Part shown: piece by piece, positions 36,174 through 48,381 of the stretch | Layout: each line of letters begins with the position of its first letter | Numbering within the stretch: position 1 is the first letter of the stretch | Origin: Cryptomeria japonica | Taxonomy: Eukaryota > Streptophyta > Pinopsida > Cupressales > Cupressaceae | NCBI RefSeq assembly: GCF_030272615.1 | Contig: NC_081406.1 | Span: 463,478,072-463,536,071 of the forward strand | Length of the DNA: 58,000 bases | Reading direction: 5' to 3' | Notes under the pieces: model-generated | The model's input: only the letters and a program-made list of their open reading frames with translations | What the model was told of the DNA's origin: nothing | Database searches by the model: none | Program-made: the position numbers and the translations under genes

Positions 36174-37288
36174 TGATGAATACTAAGAGGGGGGGGTGAA
36201 TTATTATACCAGAAAATACTAAACTTAAACACTTTAACAATTTAGGAGTAAACCGATATAACAGTTTAACTAACAAACTAGTTAACACAAATGCAAACCA
36301 AACAAAAAAAAGACATTAACCCACAGAAGCACAATCACCATAACACAAGAGATTTTGACGTGGAAACCCAAATGGGAAAAACCATGGTGAGATGAAACTC
36401 ACAAGTAACTATTTGCAATATAGTAACTAGAGCGGTTAAGGTCATACAATGTTCTTTACCAGAATAAATCCTGTTAGGAATCTCAATCTCTATTAGGAGA
36501 TAAGTCCAATTAAAGACTACCTTGTGAGAGGATTTCAGATCCACAAATGGGAACCACCTTGTTAGAGGGTTTACAAAGGCTTTTCTGGGCCTACCTGGTT
36601 AAGGGTTTCAGACTTGTCGAAGATGTGAGTAATCAACAAGTGAATGATCTTGCAAATAGCACAGTCTACTTGGTTAGATCCATGATAGCTCATTGCTAAT
36701 GCATTTCAGCATTACTTCAGTTTTTAGTAAATCCACACTCTGTTACAGCACATAGACTTGATCTTCTCTTCTAAGATCACACATACAAAAATTCATCAAC
36801 CACCAAAAACCCCTTACTTCTACACACTCCAAAACCCTAGACATGATGTCCTTAAAAAAGAATATGATTTCATGTCAGTCCAGTAGGATTACATTGCAAG
36901 TTCCTAGGTTCATTGCATCTAGACATATTTGATAACACGACACAAATCACTGTCAAAGTGTTGGTGGATGGTAACTCATCACAGAATATTACCGATTCAT
37001 ACAACTTTACCGGTTATTAGTTGTCCAAAAATGAAGACTGGGAAAATGATAACTGTCGCTTCAGTTTCTTCGGTAAAACACTTTCTACAAAACAACCGCT
37101 TGAGGTATCCATACCACTTGAGATCGGTAAAACACTTTCTGCAAAACATCGATAGCCTATACACTATAATGCAATACCGGTTTGGAACAAATACCAGTTG
37201 AGCATAACTCCTACACACAAAAAGTGATCTCAAAGCAAATGTGTGTCCATCAATGACAATCACAACATAAACATAAAAAATGCCAACA
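36174..37288 (-). mobile_element. 3' LTR of a Sirevirus-like copia element
   Basis: The minus-strand LTR starts TGTTGGCATT at 37288, directly after a polypurine tract, and ends CCCCCCTCTTAGTATTCATCA at 36174, giving about 1.1 kb. The inner part carries gattttgacgtggaaaccca and gggaaaaaccatggtgag, which resemble the matching blocks of the LTRs at 35377 and 57189. Several ACCGGT/ACCGAT motifs occur at 36990-37190. Confidence 0.7.
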
Positions 37289-37301
37289 ATCTCCCCCTTT
37301 G
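37289..37301 (-). other. Polypurine tract of the copia element
   Basis: The minus strand reads CAAAGGGGGAGAT directly before TGTTGG, the classical plant copia polypurine tract. A second AAAGGGGGAG lies at 37498-37507 and a weaker TTAGGGGGATTAG near 37375-37387. Multiple polypurine tracts upstream of the 3' LTR are a known Sirevirus trait. Confidence 0.75.
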
Positions 37302-37810
37302 GCATTGATGGCAACACTTAGGAAAACTTTGACATCTAAATGTTTTACAACAAAAATATGCCATAATCAAAACTAATCCCCCTAATCATATACACTTTCC
37401 CTTTTGTAGAAAATACAATGTATACTACTCCCTTACAGAGATAAACATGAAAGTATACATAGCATGCATCAAAATTTTGAATAAATACAAAATACTACTC
37501 CCCCTTTGCCAACAATTACAAAGTGCAGCTGAATAACCCCTGTGTCCATTAGCATTAAAATAATAAGAGTTTATGACAATAAAGAGTGAAACTTGTCAAA
37601 AACCAATTTAAAGTCTTTCATAAATGTCTTCATGGATACAAACCATGACTCAAGCAATGAGGTAGCAACTTCACTCTCTGTTTGCATCTAGGATACTTGT
37701 TCCTCCATGGCATCCAAGGTACTCATCTCTTGAGTAACTATCAAGGCATCTAGATTGAGATACCATTTCTGAAGTATTTACAGCCTTAGTAGTAGAACTA
37801 GTTGTAGTTC
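37302..37810 (-). mobile_element. 3' untranslated internal region of the copia element
   Basis: This non-coding stretch lies between the unknown ORF and the polypurine tract. It contains the additional polypurine-like tract at 37498-37507, preceded on the minus strand by ATTGTTGGC, so the tract and the first bases of the LTR are echoed here. Confidence 0.55.
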
Positions 37811-40800
37811 CTACAAATCACTAGTCTGGTTTCTGATATCCAACTCAATTCTTGCAGCCTGAAGTTGAAACCGGTGAACAGTTTGCCCATAAGTGATAAA
37901 GGAATCATATGGTGTCTTGAAGGTGCTTATGAATGTCTGCAAATCAGTTTGTAGTTTGTCTTTCTGAGCAAGTACGTCATCACAAAATAGATGGGGTTGA
38001 CATATCTTGCTGAGTAGTAGATTCCCCTCATCCATAACATCTTTAATGTCCTTCTATGCCTTCTGCAGATCGGACCGGAGCTCATTCAACTTCTTCACCA
38101 AGGCAGTGTTCAAAGCCTTTTGATGTTTCCTTTTCACATTGGCTTCAGCAACATCTTCCAGACATTGCACTTGGTACTCTACAACCGTGCATAAGAGCTT
38201 CGATTGAGCTAGAGTGAAATCGATACTTGGGAGACTGGTACCAGGAATCAAACTGGTGAGAGTTTCCACTGCAGTTTGAATCACACCTCCCTCCTTTTTC
38301 TTCTATAGTGCATCCAATCTCTCTTGAGAAAGCTTAATGCTTTGTAGAAGCTCCATTTCATTTGCAGACTAGAGGTCAATAGGATTGGTGATGTCAGCTG
38401 GGTTGGCTTTACCATCGGTTGCCTTTGGGGTCTCTGCATATACACTTTTTGCCACTTCCTCCTTTTCCTTGTCATTTTTCTTAACTTCTTCTGCCTTCTT
38501 CTACTCCTCAACTTCTTTCTTTCTTTTCTCTTCTTCCTTCTTTCTTTCTTCTTCTTTCTGCTTCTCTTCCTCTTTCCTTTCTTCTTCCTTCTTTTTCTTC
38601 TTCTTCTCCACTTCCTGTTTCTTCTCTTCTTCCTTCTTGTTCTTCATCGTTTCTTGTTTCTTCTCTTCTTCCTTCTTCTTCTTCTCCACTCCTATTTCTT
38701 CCCTTCTTCCTTCTTCTTCTCTCCACTTCCTATTTCTTCTCTTCTTCCTTCTTCTTCTCTTATTCCTTCTTCTTCTCTTCTTCCTTTTTCTTCTCTTCTT
38801 CCTTTTGGTTCTTCTCATCTTCTGCCTGTTTCCTCTTCTCTTCCTCCTGTCTCTTCTCCTCATCCTGTTTCTCCTATCCTACCATTTTTTATGGTGTATC
38901 AGGGGTAACATCTTGACCATTCAAGACCTCAACATCAATGGGGTCCATTTGCTCAGTGACCCGTTCTCACTCACTGTTATACATTTCATTCGGTTTTGAA
39001 ATTTTCGGTTCTTGTTTAGCCTTTTTGTTGGCTTCGGACACTTGGTGCAGTCTTAGAGCAGCTTGAGCATGAGGGTGGGTATCTTTTACCACCTTAGGGA
39101 CTTTCCCTTCTAGCAACAAGAGTCTCCTTCTTTGCATAAAGAAGAGGCCTTTATATTTTTCCATAACTTCATAGAGCATAATTGGATACATTAGGAAAAT
39201 ATTGTGCAAATATTTCCTTTCTTATTTACTATTCTTTTTCTATGGTAATGCGTCATTTGTTGTCCAAAGAATTATATAAATAATCCGGTGTCACAAATTT
39301 AATTTCTGATGGCAACCGGTCATTAATACATAAATACTGAATGACTATCTGTTCTACTTCCTCCTTCTCATTATCATTAAAATCATCAAAATAATCTACT
39401 AAGTCACTTAGCACTTTCCTCTTAATATTCTTAATGGTTCTTTGACAATGTGTCAAAGGTTTGTAAGTGGAGATATCAATATTTAGTAGTGCTAATGATG
39501 CTGGTTCACTGCTGGTTGCCTTTTTCTTCTTCCTCATTTGCCTAGTCTTCTTAGGAAGTTCTTCAGATATAGTGTCTTTTGATTCTGATGTGTTGCTTTT
39601 TGTTTTCCGCTTTCTCTCAAAGACTTTGGTAGGAGCAACTTCCGGTTTCTTCTTTTCTTGTGACCGCTTGGTCACTTTAGGACTCGCTGGAGTAATCGAT
39701 GTCGATACAGATGGCACTACCTTTCCTTTCTTCACTAAGGCCTCCTCAATCGATGTAACCCTTTCCAGATAAGTTTTAGTTCTCTTCTTTTTAGGATCAA
39801 GAGGTGAGGCAAGTAGGGTAGAAGCATACCCATCCTGAATGTCATACATTACCTCATAACCCATAGGATCCACTTCTTCCTTTCTGGGCTCAACAACCTC
39901 CATTATGCACACATCTACTTTGATGATAAAGTAGATGTCCTCTTCATATTTCTTGACAATATGATTGGATATTCTCACCCTTTGGCTCATCTTGTGTCTA
40001 AACTCATCAAAGTATTTGTTCAAAACTTCAAGGTAACTAGTTCCAACCGCTTTTAGACTTTCCCTTATTTGTTTTGAAACCGGTTGGTCAGCAGACCATT
40101 GAATATCACCGACTCCTAGAAAGTAGCCTTTGAAGTAGAAGAACAATCTGATCAATAGTTGTCCAAATTTAAATCTCAAGGCATTGTCCTATTTTATTGA
40201 CTTCAGGTTCACCAGGAGTTGCCTTTGCATACAGGTGTATAAATCAAATGAGGCATCTTCCATAATCATCCTGTACCCAACATTTACCGCTGAAGTAGAG
40301 ACATAGTTGATCCTACTAGCATAGAATGTTCGGTAACCTATCACCATGTAGGCATATTTGACCAGATCATCCTTGATGGTATTGATGGTCATTCTCCATT
40401 GGTTGCTCAAAGAACTGGTGAGCTTGGTCATATCAGTCTTGCCGATCTTCCTTAGGGCTGGCACTTCTCCAATTTTACAAAAACTAGTGATGGCATGAAA
40501 TGCTTCTAGTGTGATGTCATGTGTCCACTCCAAATACATTTTTTCACCATGCACTCTGCTTAGAATGATGTGGATGTGATCATCTATGAATTCTTCAAGG
40601 AAATAGACCGCATTGTGAAGCTTCTTCTTTTCCAAGATGCTAAATCCCAGTTTGATCTTCTTGTCCTTCCTGCAGAACAAAATCAACTGAGAATGGATCA
40701 CCAGAGATCCTAGGTCTTCAATTTTATAGTCAATGTAATCTGAAATACCTTCCTCCACTATAACACCAACGAGTATTTGGGACAGGGCATTATATTTTGA

Positions 40801-40866
40801 TTTCTGTTGTATGAAATCAACTCAATCAACGAGTGCACTAGAACTAGAGTGCGATGTTAAAGCCAT
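37811..40866 (-). pseudogene. Long unknown ORF in a copia-like element (K/E-rich, coiled coil), broken
   Basis: I do not recognise the family. The ATG at 40866 (MALTSHSSSS) opens a frame of about 1,018 codons, interrupted by TGA near 40824-40822, a TAG at 40191-40189, and frameshifts near 39230 and 38960. Regions in order: an N-terminal globular part (about 300 residues, for example FLEEFIDDHIHIILSRVHGE, WTHDITLEAFHAIT); a lysine-rich linker; a second folded part (CQRTIKNIKRKVLSDLVDYF); a long Glu/Lys low-complexity tract at 38500-38880 encoded by GA-rich repeats; and a helical C-terminus (LLCTVVEYQVQCLEDVAEAN). Its position between gag zinc knuckles and the polypurine tract is where pol, or a Sirevirus env-like ORF, would sit. 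It may be an element-borne accessory protein or a transduced host gene. Confidence 0.5.
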
Positions 40867-41306
40867 GATAAACAAAGAAACTTGAAAAATACCTTCGAAA
40901 GTCAAGATTTAGGGCTTGCAAATTCCACTTCGTCACTCACTACTTCAGTTGCTGGATTACCACTTTGAGTTCCACACTTGATCGATTGATGAAACCTTCA
41001 AATTCTTCTTCAGGGTTTTGATATCTCTCCTTTTTGCAAGACAAATCACCTTTTATTGCTCTGCACTTGAAAACTCCTTCGCTCAAAAACTGATAAGTGA
41101 AAATGACTTGAAAATCCCTTTTTAAATGAATTCTTCACCTACCATAATAAATGCTCCACTATTAGAGCGTAACCCCTAATTTTCCTTTTACCATTTCCAA
41201 TCTTCTGCCAATTGAAACGTATCACTTACTAGTTAAGGTCTTTTATCGGTGTAAACCGGGGTTCGAAACATTTCACCGATTTATTCCCCCTAAGCCTTTC
41301 TATATC
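40867..41306 (-). other. Leader between the gag remnant and the unknown ORF
   Basis: This non-coding stretch upstream of the ATG at 40866 is not obviously repeated elsewhere. At about 41284-41298 the minus strand reads CTTAGGGGGAATAAA, a purine-rich run resembling a displaced polypurine tract. That suggests sequence was lost or inserted between gag and the ORF. Confidence 0.35.
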
Positions 41307-41800
41307 TTAGTTTGCTAGTTCAACGACTTCCACACTAGGTGCAGAAACTGGTTCTTCTTGAGACATTTCTTCTGGCTTCTTCTTCCCAGTTTTCTTCATA
41401 TCTGTTTGAATAGTTTCAACATCAATCTTTCCTTTCGGAGTGACCGGTATATCATCCAATATATTCTTTCTCGTTCTAAAGAATCTTGCTGTATGACCTA
41501 GTTTGTTGCAATGATAACAAATCATTCTAGGTGCTCTCCAAGGTCCATTATTCATGTTTCAATTCTTCCTTCTGCATGTTGCAATGGTGTGACCACTACC
41601 ATGACAAATCAAACAGGTTGCTCTCCATCTGATTGCCGCTTGATAGCCACCGCTTCCTGACTGATAATTGTAGGTATTAAACCGGCTAGGATTTTGGTTC
41701 CCAGAGGGTTTAGGAAAAACTCCCTGACTCCTTTGAGGATACCTTTCGGTTTTATGCATGATAGACCTGCATTTATTTTGGATGTCTTATGGAGATTCAA
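41307..41800 (-). pseudogene. copia gag remnant with two CCHC zinc knuckles
   Basis: Gag is the RNA-binding coat protein of LTR retrotransposons, and CCHC knuckles bind the genomic RNA. One frame reads CLICHGSGHTIATC (an intact CX2CX4HX4C knuckle), then, after one in-frame TGA near 41560, CYHCNKLGHTARFF, a second knuckle whose last cysteine is Phe. Upstream is a Gly/Asn/Gln-rich stretch (RYPQRSQGVFPKPSGN). The C-terminal tail is Glu/Lys-rich and ends at TAG 41309-41307. The N-terminal capsid part is missing: homology stops near 41800. Confidence 0.7.
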
Positions 41801-43379
41801 GATTGAAAATGCTTTAAACTATGCAATGCAAGTGTAAAATAAAATAAATATGATATTTTATGTAATTAACTAAGATTAATTTTAGCCAAAAGACAATGTG
41901 AGCTATGCTAGAATTCTCTCTAGAATTCACTATAAGTTAGATGCATACAAGATTTTGGGATCTGGATTATGAAGAAATGAGGTGTATTTATACGTAAAAT
42001 GGAGCAATGGAGGGTTGAGATTGAGTATTCTCATCAAAGGTCAAGATTGATGGGTTTATGATCCATGTGAGGGATTTTAATCCAATCCAAGGATGACAAA
42101 TGTCAACAAGAGATGGGTTGATAGGAGTGGGAATAAGCATTAAATGCTTGACATGACTTAAGGGTTAACTTGGGAGGTAAGGTTAATGTTGAGTTGAATG
42201 AATAAAGCCATTATCTAATAAATAATGCATTTATCCAATGGATAAACTCTTGTGCAAGAGTTAGTGAGGATAACCATGGTCAAAGCAATAAATGCTTGAA
42301 GAGACCCATGAGTTAAATGAGGGTTGAGTTAGAGGTAAAGTCTCTAACCATGGGGGCAAGTGGATTTAACCATAAATGGTTATGTAAGAGCCATTAATGG
42401 TCACGTAAGAGCCACTAGTGATTTGGAAGACTTTATAGGTTAGCTTGTTGAACACATAAAGCATTAAATGCTTTTCAAAGACTTTGAAGGCTTTGAGAAG
42501 TGACTCCAAGTTTCTTAGGAATGTGATAATATTTAGGGGATGGGATTAGGCTAATTAGGAATGGTTTATAAAGTGGTTAGAAGGGTCTAGAAGGGGATTT
42601 AGGATTGCAAGTGAGTTTGGTGGGTGAGGGAAAATAGGATTTTAAATTAAAATAAAATTAATTTATTTCAATTGTGGTTGCAACTTGCATTTGTAGGAGA
42701 ATGCAAGTGGGGGGGGTTTAATGATTTAAATAAATGTTTTAATTATTTATTTAAAAAAGGAAAGGGAATTAAATTAAATAAATATGATTTATTCATTTAA
42801 TTGATTGTGAATTTGGTTTAATGAATTAATTAAAATAAATTAAATAATTTAATTAATTAATAGGAGAATGGTTGAGGAGGAATTAATTAAATGTTAATTT
42901 AATTAACTGTTGGCTAGTGGGTTTATCAATCAAATAAATAGTAAATATTCATTTAATTAAATGGAAAAATTTATGTGACTATAGGATGTAATTTTCCAAA
43001 GTATGCATAATTAAGATATCCTACACTACTGGGCAGGTGGTTTGTAATAGTGGAAGTGATATTGAAGTGAATATGGGATTGTATGCACTACCTACAATAA
43101 ATGTGTGACTCAATGACTGTGCACCTTCTTCGTTGGAGAGGTAAAAGAAGATGAAGGTTGCCATGAAAAAAAGGCTGACTTCAATTAAGGTCAAATATTT
43201 GTCATGAAAGGTAAATGTTTGTTCATATATGTGTTTGCATTGCATATTACTCTTTCTACTCCATAGGATTCTACGTTGATTGTTCCATCCATGTGATGTT
43301 AGGCTGATGTTAGGCGAGAGCTCGTAGTTGTCTGGAGCTCTGGCTAACACTGTATGTAGTGCGCCATAAAAAAGTATCC
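41801..43379. other. Unassigned AT-rich region
   Basis: No coding sequence is supported. From 42630 to 42970 the sequence is dominated by short attaaat/aattaatt runs. The 109-codon minus-strand ORF at 43021-43350 has no recognisable feature. The region may be an unrecognised LTR or MITE, but I find no paired copy in the window. Confidence 0.4.
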
Positions 43380-44605
43380 CTCAAACCTCAGACGTCCATT
43401 AGGAAGAAGCGGCAGAAGGAGACGATGAACGAAAAGTTGAGTGCACTTAGAGATGAGAAGAATGCAGGGAAGTCTCCTTATGTGGGGCAGATGTTGGAGG
43501 ATACCAACAAACATCAATAGGTAATACAGATAGTTTTACGTAGTTAAACTGGTGACAAAAGGAGTTATAAATCTCTTGTTATTCACTTTTCCGAAATTTC
43601 CAAAAAAAAAGTTGCTGATAAATCTACCCATCTCGATCAAGGATCTCTAATTTTTGAAAAATTTTGTGTTTTCGGATTTTCATGTTCTTGATGGGTAGTT
43701 TTGTAGCTTGTTTTCCCTCATATGGTTTCATATGGTTTAATTCTATAGTTACACTCCTTTTGAATGTGCACTCTTTTGCAGCATACTATTGTAGAAGGAA
43801 ACATTGATGGGAAGAAATGTTCCAAAAGAAATGACAATGACTTTGCAACTGCAAACCACGATGGGGATGAAGGGGATAATGTGTGTCAGCCACCTATTTT
43901 GGTATTGTTCTATTGCATTGACATGAATTGATTTAGTTATGTTGATGGCCAACTATACAAAAATATTATTTACGTTAACACATGGATACGTTACTCATGC
44001 AACCAACTGTGAAAGACAAGGAAGATTGTATCTATGAAGACAAACACACTCTTGTTGTTGGAGATGAACTGCACCTTCAACTCGATGGGAAAGTCTTTGC
44101 TAAAGGTATTGTTGATGGGGTTGGGAGGGGTGTGTGGTGTCACAAAAATTCACTCCAACGAGGTTGTGCTAAAGTCCGAATCATGGATGTCTTTGATGGA
44201 AATGCCTTGCTACCTTATCCACATTCATTCTCTGAGTCATTATCGGACTCCCTTAAGTCATGGGAGGTATGGGATATCAAATACCTCATCTATGTCCCAT
44301 CTATGGTGAGATTGCAAGATCCTTTCCTCTGTTCTCTCATGCGACCATTTAACTTTTTTGAATGCAACAATATTGGTAGCAGTCATTTGATGTCGCTTTT
44401 TATGTGGTAGGTTATAGTTGTCGAAACTGTTGAGCCAAACAATCAGGATATTAAATGCAATCCTGCGATCAGACGAACAATTGTGAGGCTACAAACACTT
44501 GGCATCACTCCTCTTGAGTTACATAAGAACCCGAAGAAGCGTCAGGTCTTCTACTTTGGTGTCAACTCCATTGCACAAAATAGGCAGAGGAGGCAATAAA
44601 TATAT
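43380..44605 (+). pseudogene. Exon-like remnants of a plant gene, DUF8039-like segment
   Basis: Separate open segments read as one protein if introns are assumed. 43390-43519 (ETMNEKLSALRDEKN..GQMLEDTNKHQ) is followed by a possible donor gtaata and an acceptor ttttgcag before 43783. 43983-44306 contains DELHLQLDGKVFAKGIVD, KNSLQRGCAKVRIMDVFDGN and LLPYP, a pattern resembling the DUF8039 segment of plant proteins associated with Transposase_24/CACTA-type transposons. A plausible intron (gtgaga...gtggtag, 44307-44410) joins YVPSM to VIVVETVEPNNQ, ending NRQRRQ and TAA near 44599. The first junctions contain stops, so the gene looks decayed. The family assignment is tentative. Confidence 0.35.
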
Positions 44606-45570
44606 TTTTGTTGTGTATGTCCTCCTTATGGGACCCAAAATAGAAGCTTGAAAGCTTAGACAATAGACAGTAATAATTATAGCTAGATACTTTAGTGGAA
44701 GAATACTCTTCATAAACCATTTGCACCTTATCTCAACTACTTGGAAGCTAAAATTTGTTTAAACATTGTGTGTATCTATGAACAATTATTTTTGCATTTA
44801 TTTATTGTTTGTGCATACATACGATTAATTATTTATGCCTTTTTTCATTGTTTGTGTGTATATTGTAATGCATCCCAGGGGATACCGTGGTGCAACATCC
44901 TAATCTTCCTTGTAATATAATGCAACATAGCCTTCTCAAATTATCACACTTCACAAATTTCTCTTTGTTTCTATAATTTGGTTTCATATATGTTACTGCC
45001 ATGTTTTCCATGTCTCTTCTTTTGTCCAAGTGTATGTTGAATTTGTTTGTTGTAATTGTCGAGCATGTCCTATTTCTGTTGTAAGATATGACATTTGAAT
45101 AAATTTTATTTATTGAATATTTTTTAAACATACCATCTGAAATGAATTAATAATTTAAATTAACAATATAAACACACAAAATTATGAGACCAACACAAAA
45201 CGTTTGTGAAAAGGATGTTTAATGAGTCGATTGAAAACTATAGGTGGAGGATCAATGAGTGATGGAGTCGGTTTCCGCAGAAGTGCATTCCCAATTGCAA
45301 GGTACCATGGCACCCACTACCCCCTCCCCTAGACAGCTATTCTGCATCCAAAATGTTAAAATTGTACCTTGTGTTATTGACCTTTTCGTGCATTATTGCT
45401 AGTTGATTTTGTGTGTATGTGTTGTGATTTTGTGAAATGCCAATAAAATGATGTACTGTTTTAAGATTTTGGAGGCAGAGTAGCTGTAACCCCGATTGTT
45501 GGGCCACTGAGCATCACATATTTAGTTCAGAATTGTAGTTTTTCATTTTTAGAAAAAAATAGAAGACAAA
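44606..45570. other. Intergenic or intronic AT-rich stretch
   Basis: There is one short exon-like piece near 45200-45300 (RMFNESIENYRWRIN, then a stop), flanked by ag/gatg and aag/gtacc. Nothing else is recognisable. Confidence 0.35.
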
Positions 45571-45685
45571 CTTGGTCATTTCATGTTTGTCTACACTTTT
45601 CTTTCATGCATCTTTCATTGTCTTATATTTTTTTTTTTGTTGTCTACTAATATGCCTTCTTTTGTTAATGTTTATAGGGACGACA

Positions 45686-46375
45686 ATGGGAAAAGTAGGG
45701 GCAAGCAAAAGAAAGGTCACTGAAACACATCTTGAGGTGGATGGAAAGCCTGAAAAGAGTTCACCTAGGCTTGGGGCCTCAAATGTTTACAACTTTGATG
45801 GGAAAGGGAAGACGACAACAAAAGCAACACCCAAGCATGGGGCCTCCAATGTTCTCACCTCTCATGGTTTAGGGAAGGCGACAACAAAAGCAACACCCCC
45901 CTTGCCAAAGTTGAAGGATAGCCAGAGCCCTCATTGCATGACCAATCTAAAGTTTGATGCACTTTATGTACAATTGCTAATGGACAAGGTTCAAATTATC
46001 GAGGCTGAAAGCGAAATGCTGAAAAAAATGGTCACTGATCTAGAAAGGAGATGCAGTGAACTCATGAAGAATATCATGGAGTTGATCGATAGGAATGTCA
46101 AGTTGGAGATGGAAGTGTGTAAACACCAGATGCTAACAGAGAAAGTGGAGGTAGTGCATGAGGTGATAATGAAACATAATTTTTTTTTGCTAACCAATTT
46201 AATAACATGTTGGATGCATGTGAGACAAACATTGAACACTAGAAACAAAGGTTCAAGGAGGTAGTTGGTCTGGCAAGCGATTAGTTTGATGAAAAGGGTG
46301 TGCCTCCCGTTACCATGAGGAGTGGGGGACTAAAAAAAATATTAATTAGCTATTGTTTACCTTCATAAGAGGCTT
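45686..46375 (+). pseudogene. Coiled-coil protein remnant (possible last exon)
   Basis: The ATG at 45686 follows an acceptor-like tttatag. The N-terminal part is basic and holds a direct repeat (GASNV...GKGKTTTKATP, then GASNV...GLGKATTKATP). A long heptad-type helix follows (LLMDKVQIIEAESEMLKKM, then KNIMELIDRNVKLEMEV). At the T-run near 46178 the frame is lost; the +1 alternative continues coherently (FNNMLDACETNIEH, then stop, KQRFKEVVGLASD), so a homopolymer indel plus nonsense changes broke it. Coiled-coil C-termini after a DUF8039-like part are known in plant transposon-associated proteins, so it may belong with the remnants at 43380-44605. Confidence 0.4.
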
Positions 46376-47060
46376 GTTCTGCTATAAAACTTATCTAGAT
46401 TATATGGTTGGCTTCTCGTCAATAAGACGTCATAAATGATGCAGACTATTTGCCAAATAATAAAAAGACATTTTGAATTGAAATGGGAATGTTATATTTC
46501 AATGAATCCCATGTTTATTGTATCGTGTATGGTTATTCTATGTAAATCACATTGAATTTAATTTAAACAAGTTGAATGGTTATTTTCAACATCATAGATT
46601 GGAATCATTCAAAAATATTCAACGGTAATTTTGAATAAATCAGATTGAGTTATTTTGAACTCCTTAACTCGTTTTCTGCATGCTTATTTTCAATAAAACA
46701 AATTGTTTTGATTTGAACATTTTTAATTGTTGTTAAAAACAAATATGATAGATTACATTTACACATCCTCACTAATTGCAAATATGGTTGATTTCATTTA
46801 AACACCTTGAACGGCTACAATATTCAATTCATTAGATTGAATTGATTTATACATTTTGAATGTTTTATCGTATTCAGGTACTTTAAACATCTTTCATGGG
46901 TATTTTTACTACCTTTTTATATTACATCATGATGGAGAGCATCCACACACAATGATCATCTAACACACACGTTGACACCAAATCCTATCAACACTACTCT
47001 TTCTTTGACTGAGAGACAAAACAATCATCAAATCTCTTCAAACCCACGTGCAATCTATTT
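46376..47060. other. AT-rich spacer
   Basis: Loose recurrences of ttgaatt/tttgaac are present without a fixed period. No gene is visible. Confidence 0.4.
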
Positions 47061-48381
47061 GTAATACCCCTGCAATTTTATTGACTCATCGAATGTTATT
47101 GACCCGTTCTATTATTTACTTGTCTAGTTATTGACTTGGCATGTTTTTGACTCGTTGAGTTATTGGCATGTCATGTTATTGACCCGTCATGTTATTGACC
47201 CATCGAGTTATTGACACGTCAGGTTTGTTTGTGTTCAAATTAACAGGTTCCTATACTCTAGAGAAATAACCACTGACTCATGGTTAAAAAATAAGACTAG
47301 ATTTGGCCAATGAACAAAGCGTAGTACCTTGACTACAACTTTCTACTCTTTAGGATCTGGAAAACCTAGGTGGGTATCCTTATAATAGTGCTACTTTGAT
47401 ATTATCACTCTTTTGAGAAGACACCGTACTTTCAGAAGATGTTTCAATGAAAATATACCAAGGAAATAATGAAAAAACACGTACTCTTGGCTCAGACCTT
47501 AGCTTATGTCATCTTTTAGTACATTGAAACCGGTTGTAATATATGCTACTCCTAAACTAATCCTTATACTGGAAGAAAATAGATTTTAATGATTGATTCT
47601 GAAACTTAGGAAACATGACCAATGCTTATCTCTTAGGGATTATAGAGTCAGAGCAAGCTCACTACGCTCACAACAATGTGCACTTTATCTTTTAAGATTT
47701 AGATCTTTAAATATAAATGTCTTACGTAAATATTCGGCCTAAAAAACGCACTCTCAACTCATCTCACACCAACTCATACTATGTTACTATTTTCCTGATA
47801 GAATTTAATTCATTTTTTGCAAATGAAACCTATCAAAACATACGCATTCTCACTTTGAGAAGACAAGCTTAAAACACTCCTAGTATTTAAAACTCATATA
47901 ACACATGATCCAACAATATGATCAGAATAGAAAATGTATTCTTATTAATCTTTAGAGTAAAATAAGTACATTCACAAAATTGTAGTGCAATGACTTTGTC
48001 TTTCTATTAAGCTCTTGTCCTAGTACATATGATCACAAAAAATTCAGAATAGTACTCAAGGCCCTGAATTCCATTTTATAACACAAGGGAGAAAAACAAG
48101 CTTCAGGACAATGAGTAGACAAAAATGAAACCCTAACTAGGAAGAAGTATGATAAAAAAGTGTCCTTGTAGGCATTCCCTTCTCTCGTTGAGTCACTCAT
48201 TCTTTGTTGCTGAGAAGTCCTTGTCTGAGGTTGAAGGCCTGTAGATGACTATTCCTAGTGGTCCTTGTGTGTTGTATCATGTTAGGTCCAAAAAGTGGGT
48301 CAAGGGTGATGGCTGCTGATATCTTGAAAACTGGGATGATGGCCGGTGAAATTTTTTAGCATCCTTCCAAAAATAACACTA
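47061..48381. other. LTR-like sequence with a short 16-bp repeat array
   Basis: TGTAATACCCCTGC at about 47061 resembles the start of a gypsy-type LTR. From 47085 to 47222 eight or so irregular units of the ttattgac(c/a)cgtc type follow, related to the large array at 53325-54101. The remainder has no ORF. I cannot identify the matching second LTR with confidence. Confidence 0.35.

Noticed and set aside
38385-38999. Plus-strand 204-codon Phe/Ser/Leu-rich frame
   Set aside because: It is the antisense shadow of the Glu/Lys low-complexity tract of the minus-strand ORF.
43021-43350. 109-codon minus-strand ORF
   Set aside because: No domain, no repeat relationship and no supporting context; treated as chance.
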